Below, in pieces: positions 1 through 8,750 of a DNA stretch of 24,979 nucleotides (position 1 is the first letter of the stretch; every line of letters begins with the position of its first letter). The notes under the pieces were generated by a model. It had not been told where the DNA came from, ran no database searches, and saw only the letters and a program-made list of their open reading frames with translations. Origin of the DNA: Gammaproteobacteria bacterium UBA1119 (GTDB lineage: Bacteria; Pseudomonadota; Gammaproteobacteria; Pseudomonadales; Azotimanducaceae). The stretch is taken from assembly GCA_002313255.1 (NCBI GenBank), contig DCBA01000086.1, positions 8,903 to 33,881 on the forward strand, in the 5' to 3' direction. The position numbers and the translations under genes were made by a program.

Positions 1-1122
1 TTGCCAATGAGAAAGTCTGGGCAATCTTCCAGATGCACGATGGGTAGATGAAAGGTCGATGCAAGATCAAGAAGTCGAATGAGTTTTCGGCATGCGTCGG
101 CGGTCCACGCGCCCCCGTAAATCGCGGGATTTTCGGCGAATAGCGCGATCGGGATGCTATCCAAATGTGCCGTGCCCGTGATAATCGAACGGCCCCACTT
201 TTCGCCAATTTCGAAGAAGGATGCGTCGTCAACGACCGCGGTGATCAATTCGTGCATCTTGTAGATCTTTCTCGGATCTTTGGCGACTAATTCCATGAGC
301 GCAGCGTGTCTTTGTTCTGGATCGTCCGTGCTTTGTACCCGTGGAGGTAGCTCGTCGGTCGCTGTGGGTAAATACGATAGGAAACGCCTAGCTCGATCGA
401 ATGCTTCGGATTCTGTGGTGACTTCGTCGTCGATCGCTCCGTTCCGAGTATGAATTCGCGCGTGACCAAGTTCCTCCTTAGTAACGTCGCCAAGGTTCGC
501 CCAGTCTACGAGTGCTGGTCCAGCAATCATCATCTGTGCGGTATCCCGGACAATAACCAATAGTGCGACGTCGCGACGCGCGCTGCTCCAATACCCGCGA
601 CGGATCCCAGAGCGAGCGATACGGAAGGGGCGATGGCTAAGTGCTGAACTACGGTCTCCCAACCTCGTAGTTCGGGGATGTAAGTTCGACCTGCGATTTC
701 GATGGTTTTTACCGAGCCGCCGCCCCCCATCCCGTCCACGAGTCGGACGTGGGGGAGTCTCAAATCTAACGCTAAGCCCTCCGCTCGCGCCCGCTTCGCC
801 CCACAATGGACCCGTCCGCCGATCCTCCGCGGACGGTAAAGTCATCGCCGGATAGCACCACAGGACGTCCGTCGAGTTCAGCAGTCCCGAGGACAAAGTT
901 GGACGGCGTAAACTCAGTGAGGTTACCAGCGGCATCGTATTTGCCGACCCCGGCAAGTGTGCCGATTTCGTGAAACGAGTCCGGATCGCAGATCGCTGCG
1001 ATACGTTCTCGAACGGTGAGTTTACCGAATTCATGTTGGCGGGCGACCTTGTCCTGGCCGCCCATCCTCAATGCTAGTTGTTCGCGGTGACGGAGTTCCT
1101 TTATCTCGTCTTCCCAAGACAT
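1..1122 (-). pseudogene. Acyl-CoA carboxylase carboxyltransferase (beta) subunit, two frameshifts, runs off the left edge
   Basis: The reading matches the carboxyltransferase subunit of biotin-dependent acyl-CoA carboxylases, which moves carboxyl from carboxybiotin to an acyl-CoA. The first segment (1122 to about 800) carries the family N-terminus (KLTVRERI, DPDSFHEIG, GDDFTVRGGSADGS). The second (about 800 to 557) continues with LRLPHVRLVDGMGGGGSVK. The third (about 557 to 1) goes on with IVRDTAQMMIAGPALVDW, then the conserved C-terminal half (NPAIYGGAWTADACRKLIRL). The segments are in three frames. The breaks look like single-base losses, one near the CCCC run at 799-802 and one near 551-560. 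The gene is otherwise collinear, so it is either a young pseudogene or carries two sequence errors. The start ATG lies 1 nt after the stop of the upstream small gene, which implies a former operon. Family is secure; functional status is uncertain. Confidence 0.85.
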
Positions 1123-1123
1123 C

Positions 1124-1426
1124 CTAGCCGATACGCGTGCCCGTGAATGTCGCGTTTCCGAAGGAACCGAGTTTCACGTCACCGGAAAGGTTGTCGCCGT
1201 CAACCTTCGCCGAAAATTCCAGCGTGATTGGCATTGGGTTGGTGATATCCGCTTTCCACGACACGGTATCTCCATCGATCGCGCCGTCCTTAAGTTCGAG
1301 CGTTCCCTGTTGACCCGCCATCGTTCCAGTCAACGTATCCCCATCGGTAGCGAGGGTTATCGTTGCTTTCTGTTGGCCCATCGGTGTGTTCATGGTTGTT
1401 TCCCATTGGCCGTCAGCACTACTCAT
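1124..1426 (-). CDS. Small conserved protein of unknown function, 100 residues
   Basis: This is a small, mostly beta-strand protein with no signal peptide, membrane segment or cysteine. It has alternating strands and turns (GDTLTGTMAGQQGTLEL, VDGDNLSGDVKLG) and ends GNATFTGTRIG. The pattern resembles short proteins that I recall lying beside acyl-CoA or metal-dependent enzymes, but I cannot assign a function. An ATG five codons upstream (1441) is possible. The ATG at 1426 is preferred because AGGAG at 1433-1437 sits 6 nt before it. The stop is 1 nt from the ATG of the carboxyltransferase, so the two were probably translated together. It may be a lipocalin-like or ligand-binding barrel; that is inference from composition only. 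Confidence 0.75.
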   Translation of the reverse strand: MSSADGQWETTMNTPMGQQKATITLATDGDTLTGTMAGQQGTLELKDGAIDGDTVSWKADITNPMPITLEFSAKVDGDNLSGDVKLGSFGNATFTGTRIG

Positions 1427-1523
1427 GCGATTCTCCTTCAAGTGTGTTCTTCGCGAGCTTGAGTATGCCTCTCCGTTCTCGCTGAGGTAAAGTGCGAAAC
1501 ACCAATAAATACGGTGACCCGAT

Positions 1524-2189
1524 GTGATCGGAACCCTGAATGAGGGCCCACTACATCAGGCGTTAAAAGCGCTGTACGCGCGTCCCGGTTCCCAAGAGGA
1601 AGTCAGTATCGATGACTTTGTTGCGGATGTCGTCGATGGTAATCAAATCATTGAAATCCAAACGCGGGGGTTCGGCGCGCTAAAGAAAAAATTGCCGGTG
1701 TTTCTCTCCACACACCGGGTAAAGTTAGTCCATCCGATTGCCCAGACGCGTACTATCGTAAAAGTTCAAAACGATGCCGAAACTCGGCGTGTCTCGCCAA
1801 AACATGGATCACCGTTTGATATTTTCGCAGAGCTCGTTTACATCCCGCAGATACTGAATGACCCAAACTTCGATATCGACGTGGTATTGATAGAAGAAGA
1901 TGAATATCGGGAATATGACGGTCGTCGTGGGCGTAGGAAGCGAGGATGGGTAACCACAGGGCGTCATCTCGTTCAGGTGGTGGAGGTGGTGACCGTTGGT
2001 TCGATGGAAGATTTATTCGGCCGCGTGGCCACAGACTTAACGGTTACGTTCACGTCTGCAGATCTTGGGCACGTGATGAAGCGGCCGCGATCACTGGGAC
2101 AAAAAGCCGCCTATTGTTTTCGTGTCGCCGGCCTAACCCGCGTGTGCGGGAAGAACGGTAACGAGCTGGTCTACGAGAAATCAAAGTGA
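1524..2189 (+). CDS. Conserved protein of unknown function with PD-(D/E)XK nuclease-like N-terminus and winged-helix-like C-terminus
   Basis: Conserved soluble protein of 221 residues, unnamed as far as I can tell. The N-terminal half follows the order of a restriction-endonuclease fold: a helix with Glu7 (NEGPLHQALKALYA), a strand with Asp35 (VADVV), a strand ending Glu44-Ile-Gln46 (IIEIQTR), then a helix and the strand VKLVHPI. E/D/ExQ at these spacings matches the PD-(D/E)XK active site with Gln in place of Lys. A basic stretch (YDGRRGRRKRGW) follows around residues 130-141. The C-terminal part (TSADLGHVMKRPRSLGQKAA, then a second helix and a hairpin) resembles a winged helix. The start is GTG with GGTGA 6 nt upstream. 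It diverges from the small gene at 1426. Nuclease activity is inference only; the fold could be structural. Confidence 0.8.
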   Translation: MIGTLNEGPLHQALKALYARPGSQEEVSIDDFVADVVDGNQIIEIQTRGFGALKKKLPVFLSTHRVKLVHPIAQTRTIVKVQNDAETRRVSPKHGSPFDIFAELVYIPQILNDPNFDIDVVLIEEDEYREYDGRRGRRKRGWVTTGRHLVQVVEVVTVGSMEDLFGRVATDLTVTFTSADLGHVMKRPRSLGQKAAYCFRVAGLTRVCGKNGNELVYEKSK

Positions 2190-2313
2190 ACGTCGATCAA
2201 CGAGGATGTATCGCCGGCTGAGTTAGTTTTTTCGAAGCGAATGTTGGGCATCGACATTCCCGTACCGCTCCGTAAACTGCGCAATCACGCAACGTCCGAC
2301 GAGAAGCGTCTCG

Positions 2314-4002
2314 ATGTCGAGATCAAAATGGCTTTATTTGCCGATGGTGCTCGCTGTGGCGCTCTTAATTGATTGGAGTTCCGAGGGCCCCATGACTCGT
2401 CTGGTGCTTGGCACCGCGATATTACGCATCAACACGAGTCCTGACGGCGCGAGTGCATTCCTCGACGCAGATTTTATTGGGACCACACCGCTTCGCCATC
2501 AGGCGCGCCCGGGGAAAACGGTGTTGAAGTTGGAACACCCTTTTCATCCGAACTACGTTGAGCGGCTCGAACTCCTTCGCGGCAAAACTAAAGCGCTCGA
2601 TATCACGTTGGAGCCGGCGTTTGGCAACCTCGAAATTATCACCAACCCTAAGTCGGCACAGTTGATAGTCGATGGCGAAGAAGTCAACGAGCGAACGCCC
2701 GTCAAACTATCGGATCTCCCAACGGGTACCCATGACGTGCGCGTTTTTATTTACGGACGCGAGCCGATTACGGAAACGATAACGGTGACGCCAAACGCGA
2801 ATATTTCCCGCACCTATGAACTCTCTCGCGTGCCGATGGGTTCCCTAACGATCGACAAGGTGCCCACAAATGCCACGGTCCGACTCACCGGCATCCAACA
2901 ACCTTACGAACCTCAGATGATGTTGCCGATCGGAAGTTACGATGTCGAAGTGTCTCATCCAGGCTATACGACCCAGGCATTGCGGATGGCCGTTCGGCAA
3001 CAGGCGAACACGCGCCGAATTCGGCTAGAAAGGGAATACGGACGTTTAAGTTTGTCGATCGCGCCGCCGAAGGCGGTAGTTACCATCCGCTATGATGCGG
3101 GTAGTGGGTTCCGAAATTTTAAGTATTTTGACCGTATGCAGGTGCCTACGGGGAACGTAGTGGTTCGTGCGAAAGCGCTTGGTTACCGAACCTATGAAAG
3201 GAACGTGACGATGACCATGGCCGGGCTGAACCATAATATCGCAATGAAAATATTCAAGATCACGCCTGGGCGTGAGTTCCGAGACAGGTTGCAGGCAGGT
3301 GGTGATGGACCGTTGTTGAAAATCTTGAGTGAAGGAAACTTTGTCATGGGTGCTGCAGATGGCTATCCGGACGAAGCGCCTACGCGTGCCGTCACAGTGA
3401 CGCAACCGTTTGCGATTGCCGTCTACGAATTAACTCGAGGTGAATACAATCGGTTCGAAGACTTGGGGGGAGAAGACAGAGTTCCTGCGACGAATTTGAG
3501 CTGGGGTCAGGTCGACGGTTATTTGAGTTGGTTGAGCCGGGAGACGTCGTACACTTATCGATTACCCAGTGAGGCCGAGTGGGAGTACGCGGCGCGTGCT
3601 GGGACGACGACTGCATATTATTTCGGATCCAACGCCAATCGATTGTGCGAATACGAGAATGTGGGCGATCAATCGATGCGTTCCCAATTCCAGAAGGACA
3701 CCATCGCTTCTTGTAACGATGGTGTAATTCGGCTCGCACCCGTCGGAAGCTTTAAACCGAACCCGTTTGGCTTATACGACATGTTGGGGAACGTGCATGA
3801 GTGGGTCGCTGATTGTTGGCATGGAAATCACGAAGGAGCGCCCTCGACTGAGAAGGCCCGGACTAGCGTCTGCAATACGCCGGGACACGTCGTGCGTGGC
3901 GGCCACTGGTTTGCAGCACCTGATGACGCGCGGGTGAGTTTTCGCAATGTCGGGACGAAATCCAGCGACTCCTTAGGGTTCAGAGTCGTGCGTGAGCTTT
4001 AA
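2314..4002 (+). CDS. Membrane-anchored PEGA-repeat protein with C-terminal formylglycine-generating-enzyme-like domain
   Basis: A protein of 562 residues. Residues 5-19 form a single hydrophobic segment after a short basic start, so the body is probably periplasmic and anchored. Four PEGA-type beta modules follow (about 35-100, 104-170, 175-238 and 242-313), with signatures such as SPDGASAFLDADFIGTTPL and YGRLSLSIAPPKAVV. Residues 333-562 are an FGE/SUMF1-type domain: GNFVMGAADGYPDEAPT, YELTRGEYNRF, YRLPSEAEWEYAARAG, PNPFGLYDMLGNVHEW and a final LGFRVVREL. The two cysteines that bind copper in true formylglycine-generating enzymes are absent from RGGHWFAAPDDARVSFRN, so sulfatase activation is unlikely. 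Four other cysteines (445, 467, 501, 520) could form structural disulfides. A role in envelope binding or signalling is inference. No sulfatase or kinase gene is adjacent. Confidence 0.9.
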   Translation: MSRSKWLYLPMVLAVALLIDWSSEGPMTRLVLGTAILRINTSPDGASAFLDADFIGTTPLRHQARPGKTVLKLEHPFHPNYVERLELLRGKTKALDITLEPAFGNLEIITNPKSAQLIVDGEEVNERTPVKLSDLPTGTHDVRVFIYGREPITETITVTPNANISRTYELSRVPMGSLTIDKVPTNATVRLTGIQQPYEPQMMLPIGSYDVEVSHPGYTTQALRMAVRQQANTRRIRLEREYGRLSLSIAPPKAVVTIRYDAGSGFRNFKYFDRMQVPTGNVVVRAKALGYRTYERNVTMTMAGLNHNIAMKIFKITPGREFRDRLQAGGDGPLLKILSEGNFVMGAADGYPDEAPTRAVTVTQPFAIAVYELTRGEYNRFEDLGGEDRVPATNLSWGQVDGYLSWLSRETSYTYRLPSEAEWEYAARAGTTTAYYFGSNANRLCEYENVGDQSMRSQFQKDTIASCNDGVIRLAPVGSFKPNPFGLYDMLGNVHEWVADCWHGNHEGAPSTEKARTSVCNTPGHVVRGGHWFAAPDDARVSFRNVGTKSSDSLGFRVVREL

Positions 4003-4069
4003 GCCAAACGAATGATTTACTGAAGATCATGGTGGTCTGTTCGGGTGGAATTTTTCAGTTGCAGGTCAC

Positions 4070-5209
4070 ATGGCGCAGGTAGCGGTCGTGGGTTGCGGGA
4101 TGATCGGTTCCGCGGCTATGAAATATCTCGCACGTGCTGGCGTCGACGTGGTGGGATTTTCGCCCCGGGAACCTTCTTCATACGCGGACCACAACGGGGT
4201 TTTTGCATCCCACTACGACGCCGGTCGCATTACCCGTACGTTAGATGCAGACAGAGATTGGGCTCGCATGGCACGGGCGTCAGTGGATCGGTATTTGGAC
4301 TTAGAGCATGAGTCAGGGATTGCCTTTTACGATGCGGTTGGATTCGCCGCATTCGGTCCTCCCGATTCTCGCTACGTTGATTGCGTAAGAAATATAGCTG
4401 ACGATTTTTCAACCGTGTCGAGAACCGTACGTCCCCAGGACTTTGACAGCATTGACTTCGGTGCCAACACCGAAATTGAAGCGCAAGACACGGATGCTGG
4501 CGTGATAAATCCGCGTGAACTTGTCAGAGCGCAGCTGTTTCTCGCCGAACGCGCGGGCGCGAGGGTTAGGCACACAGAGGTGGCGCGGATCGAGCGAGAT
4601 GCTGGACATGGCGTTTCTATTGAGACAATCGAAGGTAACAGTTTCGGGGTTCAACGCGTATTAATCGCCACGGGCGGATTCACAGATCTCGCGCTCACGG
4701 GCGCGCGCTTGCAACTGGACGTACAGGGTCGTGTTGTCTTGTTGGTTGAGGTGGAGCAAGAAGTCGGGTCTGCCATGCCGTCGTTCATTGCGGAAGACGC
4801 GGAGGGATTAGCCCTTTCCGAGTTTTACATCCTTCCGCCTGTGCTTTACCCAGACGGTAAGCGATACCTGAAAATTGGAACAGCTGAATTTGACCATCCG
4901 TTGAAATCTCGAGCCGACAAAATTTCATGGTTTCGGGGTAAGGGCGATGTGAGTAGCGATATACATGCGCTTCGAAGAACCATTGAAACATTGATGCCGA
5001 GTATTCGTGACTGCGCCATGCGGCAACTGCGTTGTGTGATTACGTATACTGTCAGTGGTTACCCATACCTTGACTGGCTGAATGATCGAACAGCTGTAGC
5101 TGTCGGAGGTTGCGGCCAAGCCGCCAAATCCTCCGATGAGATCGGAAGGCTTGCTGCGCGCCTTTTTGATGGTGATGAAACGCGATATCCAGCTATTACA
5201 GCGGAATAG
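4070..5209 (+). CDS. FAD-dependent oxidoreductase, DAO / sarcosine-oxidase-like family
   Basis: A flavoprotein of 379 residues that likely oxidises the C-N bond of an amino acid or N-methyl amino acid. The N-terminus is a Rossmann strand-loop-helix (VAVVGCGMIGSAAMKYL). It is followed by an arginine-rich region (HYDAGRITRTLDADRDW) like the one after the dinucleotide-binding fold in monomeric sarcosine oxidases. NPRELVRAQ and LIATGGFTD are typical of the DAO fold. Near the C-terminus, RCVITYTVSGYPYLDW places Cys322 where sarcosine oxidases attach FAD covalently, and VAVGGCGQAAKSSDEIGRLA is the closing FAD-contact segment. Substrate cannot be predicted. It follows the PEGA gene by 67 nt on the same strand and converges with lon 29 nt away. 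A weak AGGT lies before the ATG. Confidence 0.88.
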   Translation: MAQVAVVGCGMIGSAAMKYLARAGVDVVGFSPREPSSYADHNGVFASHYDAGRITRTLDADRDWARMARASVDRYLDLEHESGIAFYDAVGFAAFGPPDSRYVDCVRNIADDFSTVSRTVRPQDFDSIDFGANTEIEAQDTDAGVINPRELVRAQLFLAERAGARVRHTEVARIERDAGHGVSIETIEGNSFGVQRVLIATGGFTDLALTGARLQLDVQGRVVLLVEVEQEVGSAMPSFIAEDAEGLALSEFYILPPVLYPDGKRYLKIGTAEFDHPLKSRADKISWFRGKGDVSSDIHALRRTIETLMPSIRDCAMRQLRCVITYTVSGYPYLDWLNDRTAVAVGGCGQAAKSSDEIGRLAARLFDGDETRYPAITAE

Positions 5210-5238
5210 AAATCGGATTGAAGAACGCGCGGCGAATG

Positions 5239-7587
5239 CTAGAGTTCGGGGATCGCCAGCTTCATTACGTCAGAAATGGTCTCCACCAATGAAAGTTGCA
5301 TTTCGCTGCGGATGGCTTCGGGCAGTTTCTCCAATTCGGACTCATTTTCTTTCGGAAGAATCACGTGACGTATGCCGGATCGATGCGCAGCAAGAATTTT
5401 CTCTCGAATCCCTCCGACGGGAAGTACGAGTCCCGAGAGTGTGAGTTCGCCCGTCATGGCGATGTCGTCTCGTACTTGCTTTTCGCTATAGGCCGAGGCC
5501 AGCGCGGTTGCCATTGTAATACCGGCTGAGGGACCGTCTTTGGGGACAGCTCCGGCGGGGACGTGAACGTGAATCCCGGAATCTTCGATCTTTGATCTAT
5601 CGATATTGAGCGCATCGGCCTCTGTCCAAATGCACGAACGAGCTGCCTTTACGGATTCCTGCATTACTTGGCCGATATGGCCCGTAATCGTCACCTTTTC
5701 GTCCTTGTGCGTCAGTGAAGCCTCCACGTAGAGGACATCACCACCTGCCTCGGTCCATGCCAACCCTGTTGCGACGCCATTAGTTAAACGAGCTCGACTT
5801 TTGTCCGATTTAAATCGCTCTGGTCCCAACATGTCCGTGACAGAGCTCTCGTTAATCGGTTCGGTCTGGGGCTCATTGAGCAGACTATGTTTGGCCCGTT
5901 TCCTAGCGAGTCGACCGATGGTACGTTCGAGTTCGCGCACGCCGGCTTCGCGGGTATAGCGTTGAATTGCGAGACGTAGCCCTTCGTCGGTCAGTTCGAG
6001 TTGTTCGGGCTTAAGCCCCGCGTTCTCTTGTTGTCTCGGTATGAGGAAACGGCGAGCGATCTCGACTTTTTCGAGCTCACTGTATCCCGTCAGCTCAAGC
6101 ACCTCCATGCGATCAATTAGGGCTCTGGGGATACCCTCGAGCGTATTCGCGGTGGTGATAAAAAACACCTTGGAAAGATCGAAGGGAAGATTTAAATAGT
6201 TGTCACGGAATTCTTTGTTTTGTGCCGGATCGAGTATCTCCATCAGGGCTGAACCCGGATCACCTCGATAATCGCGGCCCATCTTGTCTAATTCGTCCAG
6301 CATCAGCACGGGATTGCGAACGCCACACCGTCGGACGGCTTGCAAGATGCGACCTGGCATGGCGCCGATGTAGGTGCGTCGGTGGCCTCGGAGTTCCGCT
6401 TCATCGTGCAAGCCCCCAAGACTCATACGTTCGAACTTTCGACCCATTGCGCGCGCTATCGACTGCCCGAGCGAAGTCTTACCGACACCGGGTGGGCCGA
6501 CAAAACAGAGGATGGAGGCCTTTGTTTCGGGATTCAGTAACAACACCGCCAATGCCTCTAATATCCGCTCCTTAACATCGTCGAGACCAAAGTGGTCTTC
6601 ATCGAGGACTTCCTTGGCAGATTGAAGTTCGAGGTTGTCTTCGGTAATTACGTTCCACGGCAATTCCGCTACGAGCTCCAGGTAGCCACGTGAAACTTGG
6701 AAATCTGCTGCGTTGGGTGACATTCGCGACAGTCTCTTTAGTTCTCGATCGACCTCTTTCTGGACGGACTCGGGTAGATTTGCCTGTCGCAGCTCTTCTT
6801 TTAGTTCGGCTAAATCCTCATCGCCTTCGTCTTCGCCCAACGCTTGCTCAATGGCGCGTTTTTGATGTCTGAGTACGTGCTCCCTCTGCAGATTCTCGAC
6901 GTCGTCGCGCGCCTGACTCTGAATTTCCTTTTGGATCTCAGTCACCGCATGTTCGTGTTGTAAGACCTCGTGGATGCGAGTCAGTAGCTCGTTCTCAGAA
7001 TTAATTTGGAGTAACTCTTGGCGTTCTTCGGTCGAAAGGTTTTGTGCTACGGATGCAATCTTGTACATCTGACTAATGGGTTCGTCGATCTGACCGATAA
7101 ATTGCTGAAAAATCTGATCCCCTTTATCAGGATTTAGCGAATTCGCTATATCTCTCGCGAGCTCAAGTACTTCGCGGTGTAAAGCTTCAATTCTTGGCTC
7201 TACGTCGTCATCCAAGTTGATCGAAAGGTCGTCGATGGGCGTATACACAGCCGAAAGGTAGTCGTCCACTTCGTCGACGCTATCGATACGCACACGCTGA
7301 TTTCCTTGAACGATGACTTGGGCGCCGCCATTGCGTTCCTCAACGCGCGACACCGTGCATAAGGTACCGATCTCGTGAAGTTCTTCTTGCGTTGGTTCTT
7401 CCGCTTCCGGATCACGTTGCAGGACAACAATGACTTCGCGGCTTCCGTTCGCCGATACCTTGACGGACGCGAGAGAACGCGCGCGCCCCACGGCAACCGG
7501 TGCAACGAGGGTGGGAAAGATGACCAGATTCTTTAAAGGCAGAAGAGGCAGGGTCGGCATAGACTTTCCAGAAGTTCTTTGCGTCAT
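5239..7587 (-). CDS. lon: ATP-dependent Lon protease (LonA type)
   Basis: Lon is a cytoplasmic hexameric AAA+ protease that degrades misfolded and regulatory proteins. The 782-residue length and domain order are standard. The N-terminal substrate domain begins [16 protein letters not shown] coiled helical region runs about 185-290. The ATPase has Walker A GPPGVGKT at 364-371 and Walker B VLMLDELD around 427-434, and sensor residues follow. The Ser-Lys dyad is Ser687 in PKDGPSAG and Lys730 in GGIREKIL. A second ATG at 7560 (codon 10) fits the family N-terminus better and has GGA 6 nt upstream, so translation may begin there. Upstream, TTGAAA (7616-7621) with GCACATTA (7592-7599) loosely resembles a sigma-32 promoter, which would put the transcript start close to 7587 and favour the internal ATG. 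That promoter reading is weak. Confidence 0.97.
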   Translation of the reverse strand: MTQRTSGKSMPTLPLLPLKNLVIFPTLVAPVAVGRARSLASVKVSANGSREVIVVLQRDPEAEEPTQEELHEIGTLCTVSRVEERNGGAQVIVQGNQRVRIDSVDEVDDYLSAVYTPIDDLSINLDDDVEPRIEALHREVLELARDIANSLNPDKGDQIFQQFIGQIDEPISQMYKIASVAQNLSTEERQELLQINSENELLTRIHEVLQHEHAVTEIQKEIQSQARDDVENLQREHVLRHQKRAIEQALGEDEGDEDLAELKEELRQANLPESVQKEVDRELKRLSRMSPNAADFQVSRGYLELVAELPWNVITEDNLELQSAKEVLDEDHFGLDDVKERILEALAVLLLNPETKASILCFVGPPGVGKTSLGQSIARAMGRKFERMSLGGLHDEAELRGHRRTYIGAMPGRILQAVRRCGVRNPVLMLDELDKMGRDYRGDPGSALMEILDPAQNKEFRDNYLNLPFDLSKVFFITTANTLEGIPRALIDRMEVLELTGYSELEKVEIARRFLIPRQQENAGLKPEQLELTDEGLRLAIQRYTREAGVRELERTIGRLARKRAKHSLLNEPQTEPINESSVTDMLGPERFKSDKSRARLTNGVATGLAWTEAGGDVLYVEASLTHKDEKVTITGHIGQVMQESVKAARSCIWTEADALNIDRSKIEDSGIHVHVPAGAVPKDGPSAGITMATALASAYSEKQVRDDIAMTGELTLSGLVLPVGGIREKILAAHRSGIRHVILPKENESELEKLPEAIRSEMQLSLVETISDVMKLAIPEL

Positions 7588-7666
7588 AGCTTAATGTGCG
7601 GTCGCCGGGGACGTATTTCAACCCCCACCGAGAATTGCAACGCGTGGAGGCAAATATTTTTCGAAA

Positions 7667-8749
7667 TCAACAAAGCCCCTGGGCACGAGCTGCCTCTTCA
7701 CGGACTGATTCGGGGCCACCCAAGATCTGACGGTTGTATCCGATTCGCTTAAACCAGTAGTGAAGGCCTAACAGATCTGTGAAGCCCATCCCACCGTGGA
7801 CAATGGTCGCGGTCTTGCCGACAAATGAACCCACTTCGCTAAGGTGGGCCTTGGCGTGACACGCGTTCAAATGGGACTCTTTGGAGTCTTCATCGATCGT
7901 GTGGGCCGCATACCAGAGGAGGGCACGACTGGGTTCGATTTCCGCGGCCATCTCGGCGCACATGTGCTTCACTGCCTGAAACGACGCAATGACGCGATTA
8001 AACTGTCTGCGTTCCATCGCATATTGGACCGACTGGTCTAGCATTTCCTGGGATGCTCCCAGCGTGTCTGCGGCGATCATAATACGGCCAATGTCGATGA
8101 CGGAGCGCAGTGCTGAGCCTTGATCGTCGGCGACGAGGGCGTCCGCGGGCGTGTTATTAAAGATGATTTCACCGATAGGCCGTGTACGGTCGATCTGCGG
8201 GAGTGTGTTGATGGTCAAACCGTGCGCGTCGGAAGGGATGACGTATAGTCGGTTGTTGGTGTCAGCTACCAAGTAGTTGTCGGAGTAGATGTCGATGACA
8301 AAGAGCGCTTTACCGTTCAGTTTCGAGTTCGTTGCCACGACGCCTGCGTCGCGGCGGGCCCCCGTCGCTTCTGACAGAGCGGCACCAAACGTCGTGTTAC
8401 CTGCCGCTATTTCGGGTAAATATTGATTCTGTTGCTCCTCGCTACCGGCAAGTAGTATCGCCGTGGGTGCTAGTACCGCCGTTGATAGGAATGGCGATGG
8501 CGTGACATGCCGACCTAGACATTCACAAACTGCTGCCGCGTCTAGCGCGCCGAGTTCGATGCCGCCATGCCTTTCAGGTATGAGCAACGCGGGAAGGCCA
8601 AGCTCTACGAGCCCATCCCAGATGTCGTCAGCGCGTTCTTGTTGCTCTTCGCTGTACCGACGGACGCGTTCGAGGGGGGCTTTTTCTTGTAGGAATCGGT
8701 TGACGTTGTCTTGGAGAGCGGTCTGTTGCTCGGAGAGTCCAAATTCCAT
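7667..8749 (-). CDS. Acyl-CoA dehydrogenase, probable non-catalytic-base subunit of a heteromeric enzyme
   Basis: Acyl-CoA dehydrogenase fold, 360 residues: N-terminal helices (FGLSEQQTALQDNVNRFLQE), middle beta domain, and C-terminal flavin and dimer region (AMERRQFNRVIASFQAVKHM, VHGGMGFTDLLGLHYWFKR). At the position where medium-chain enzymes carry the catalytic Glu (IYEGT), this protein reads ILGGPESVREE. The glutamate is therefore missing there, as in one subunit of FadE-type alpha2beta2 dehydrogenases of steroid and bile-acid degradation. Its ATG is 1 nt after the stop of the upstream 398-residue dehydrogenase, so synthesis of the two is almost certainly coupled. Together they should oxidise an acyl-CoA to the 2-enoyl-CoA and pass electrons to electron-transfer flavoprotein. 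The substrate is unknown; a side-chain or branched acyl-CoA is plausible by family analogy. Confidence 0.9.
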   Translation of the reverse strand: MEFGLSEQQTALQDNVNRFLQEKAPLERVRRYSEEQQERADDIWDGLVELGLPALLIPERHGGIELGALDAAAVCECLGRHVTPSPFLSTAVLAPTAILLAGSEEQQNQYLPEIAAGNTTFGAALSEATGARRDAGVVATNSKLNGKALFVIDIYSDNYLVADTNNRLYVIPSDAHGLTINTLPQIDRTRPIGEIIFNNTPADALVADDQGSALRSVIDIGRIMIAADTLGASQEMLDQSVQYAMERRQFNRVIASFQAVKHMCAEMAAEIEPSRALLWYAAHTIDEDSKESHLNACHAKAHLSEVGSFVGKTATIVHGGMGFTDLLGLHYWFKRIGYNRQILGGPESVREEAARAQGLC

Positions 8750-8750
8750 A

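Noticed and set aside
540..810. Programmed frameshifting in the carboxyltransferase
   Set aside because: Two separate shifts in one metabolic gene, with no slippery heptamer plus structure, and no known recoding in this family. Decay or sequence error is more likely.
3046..3739. Long reverse-strand frames inside the PEGA/FGE-like gene
   Set aside because: They lie antisense to a well-supported coding region, are rich in Arg, His and Ser, and show no family features.
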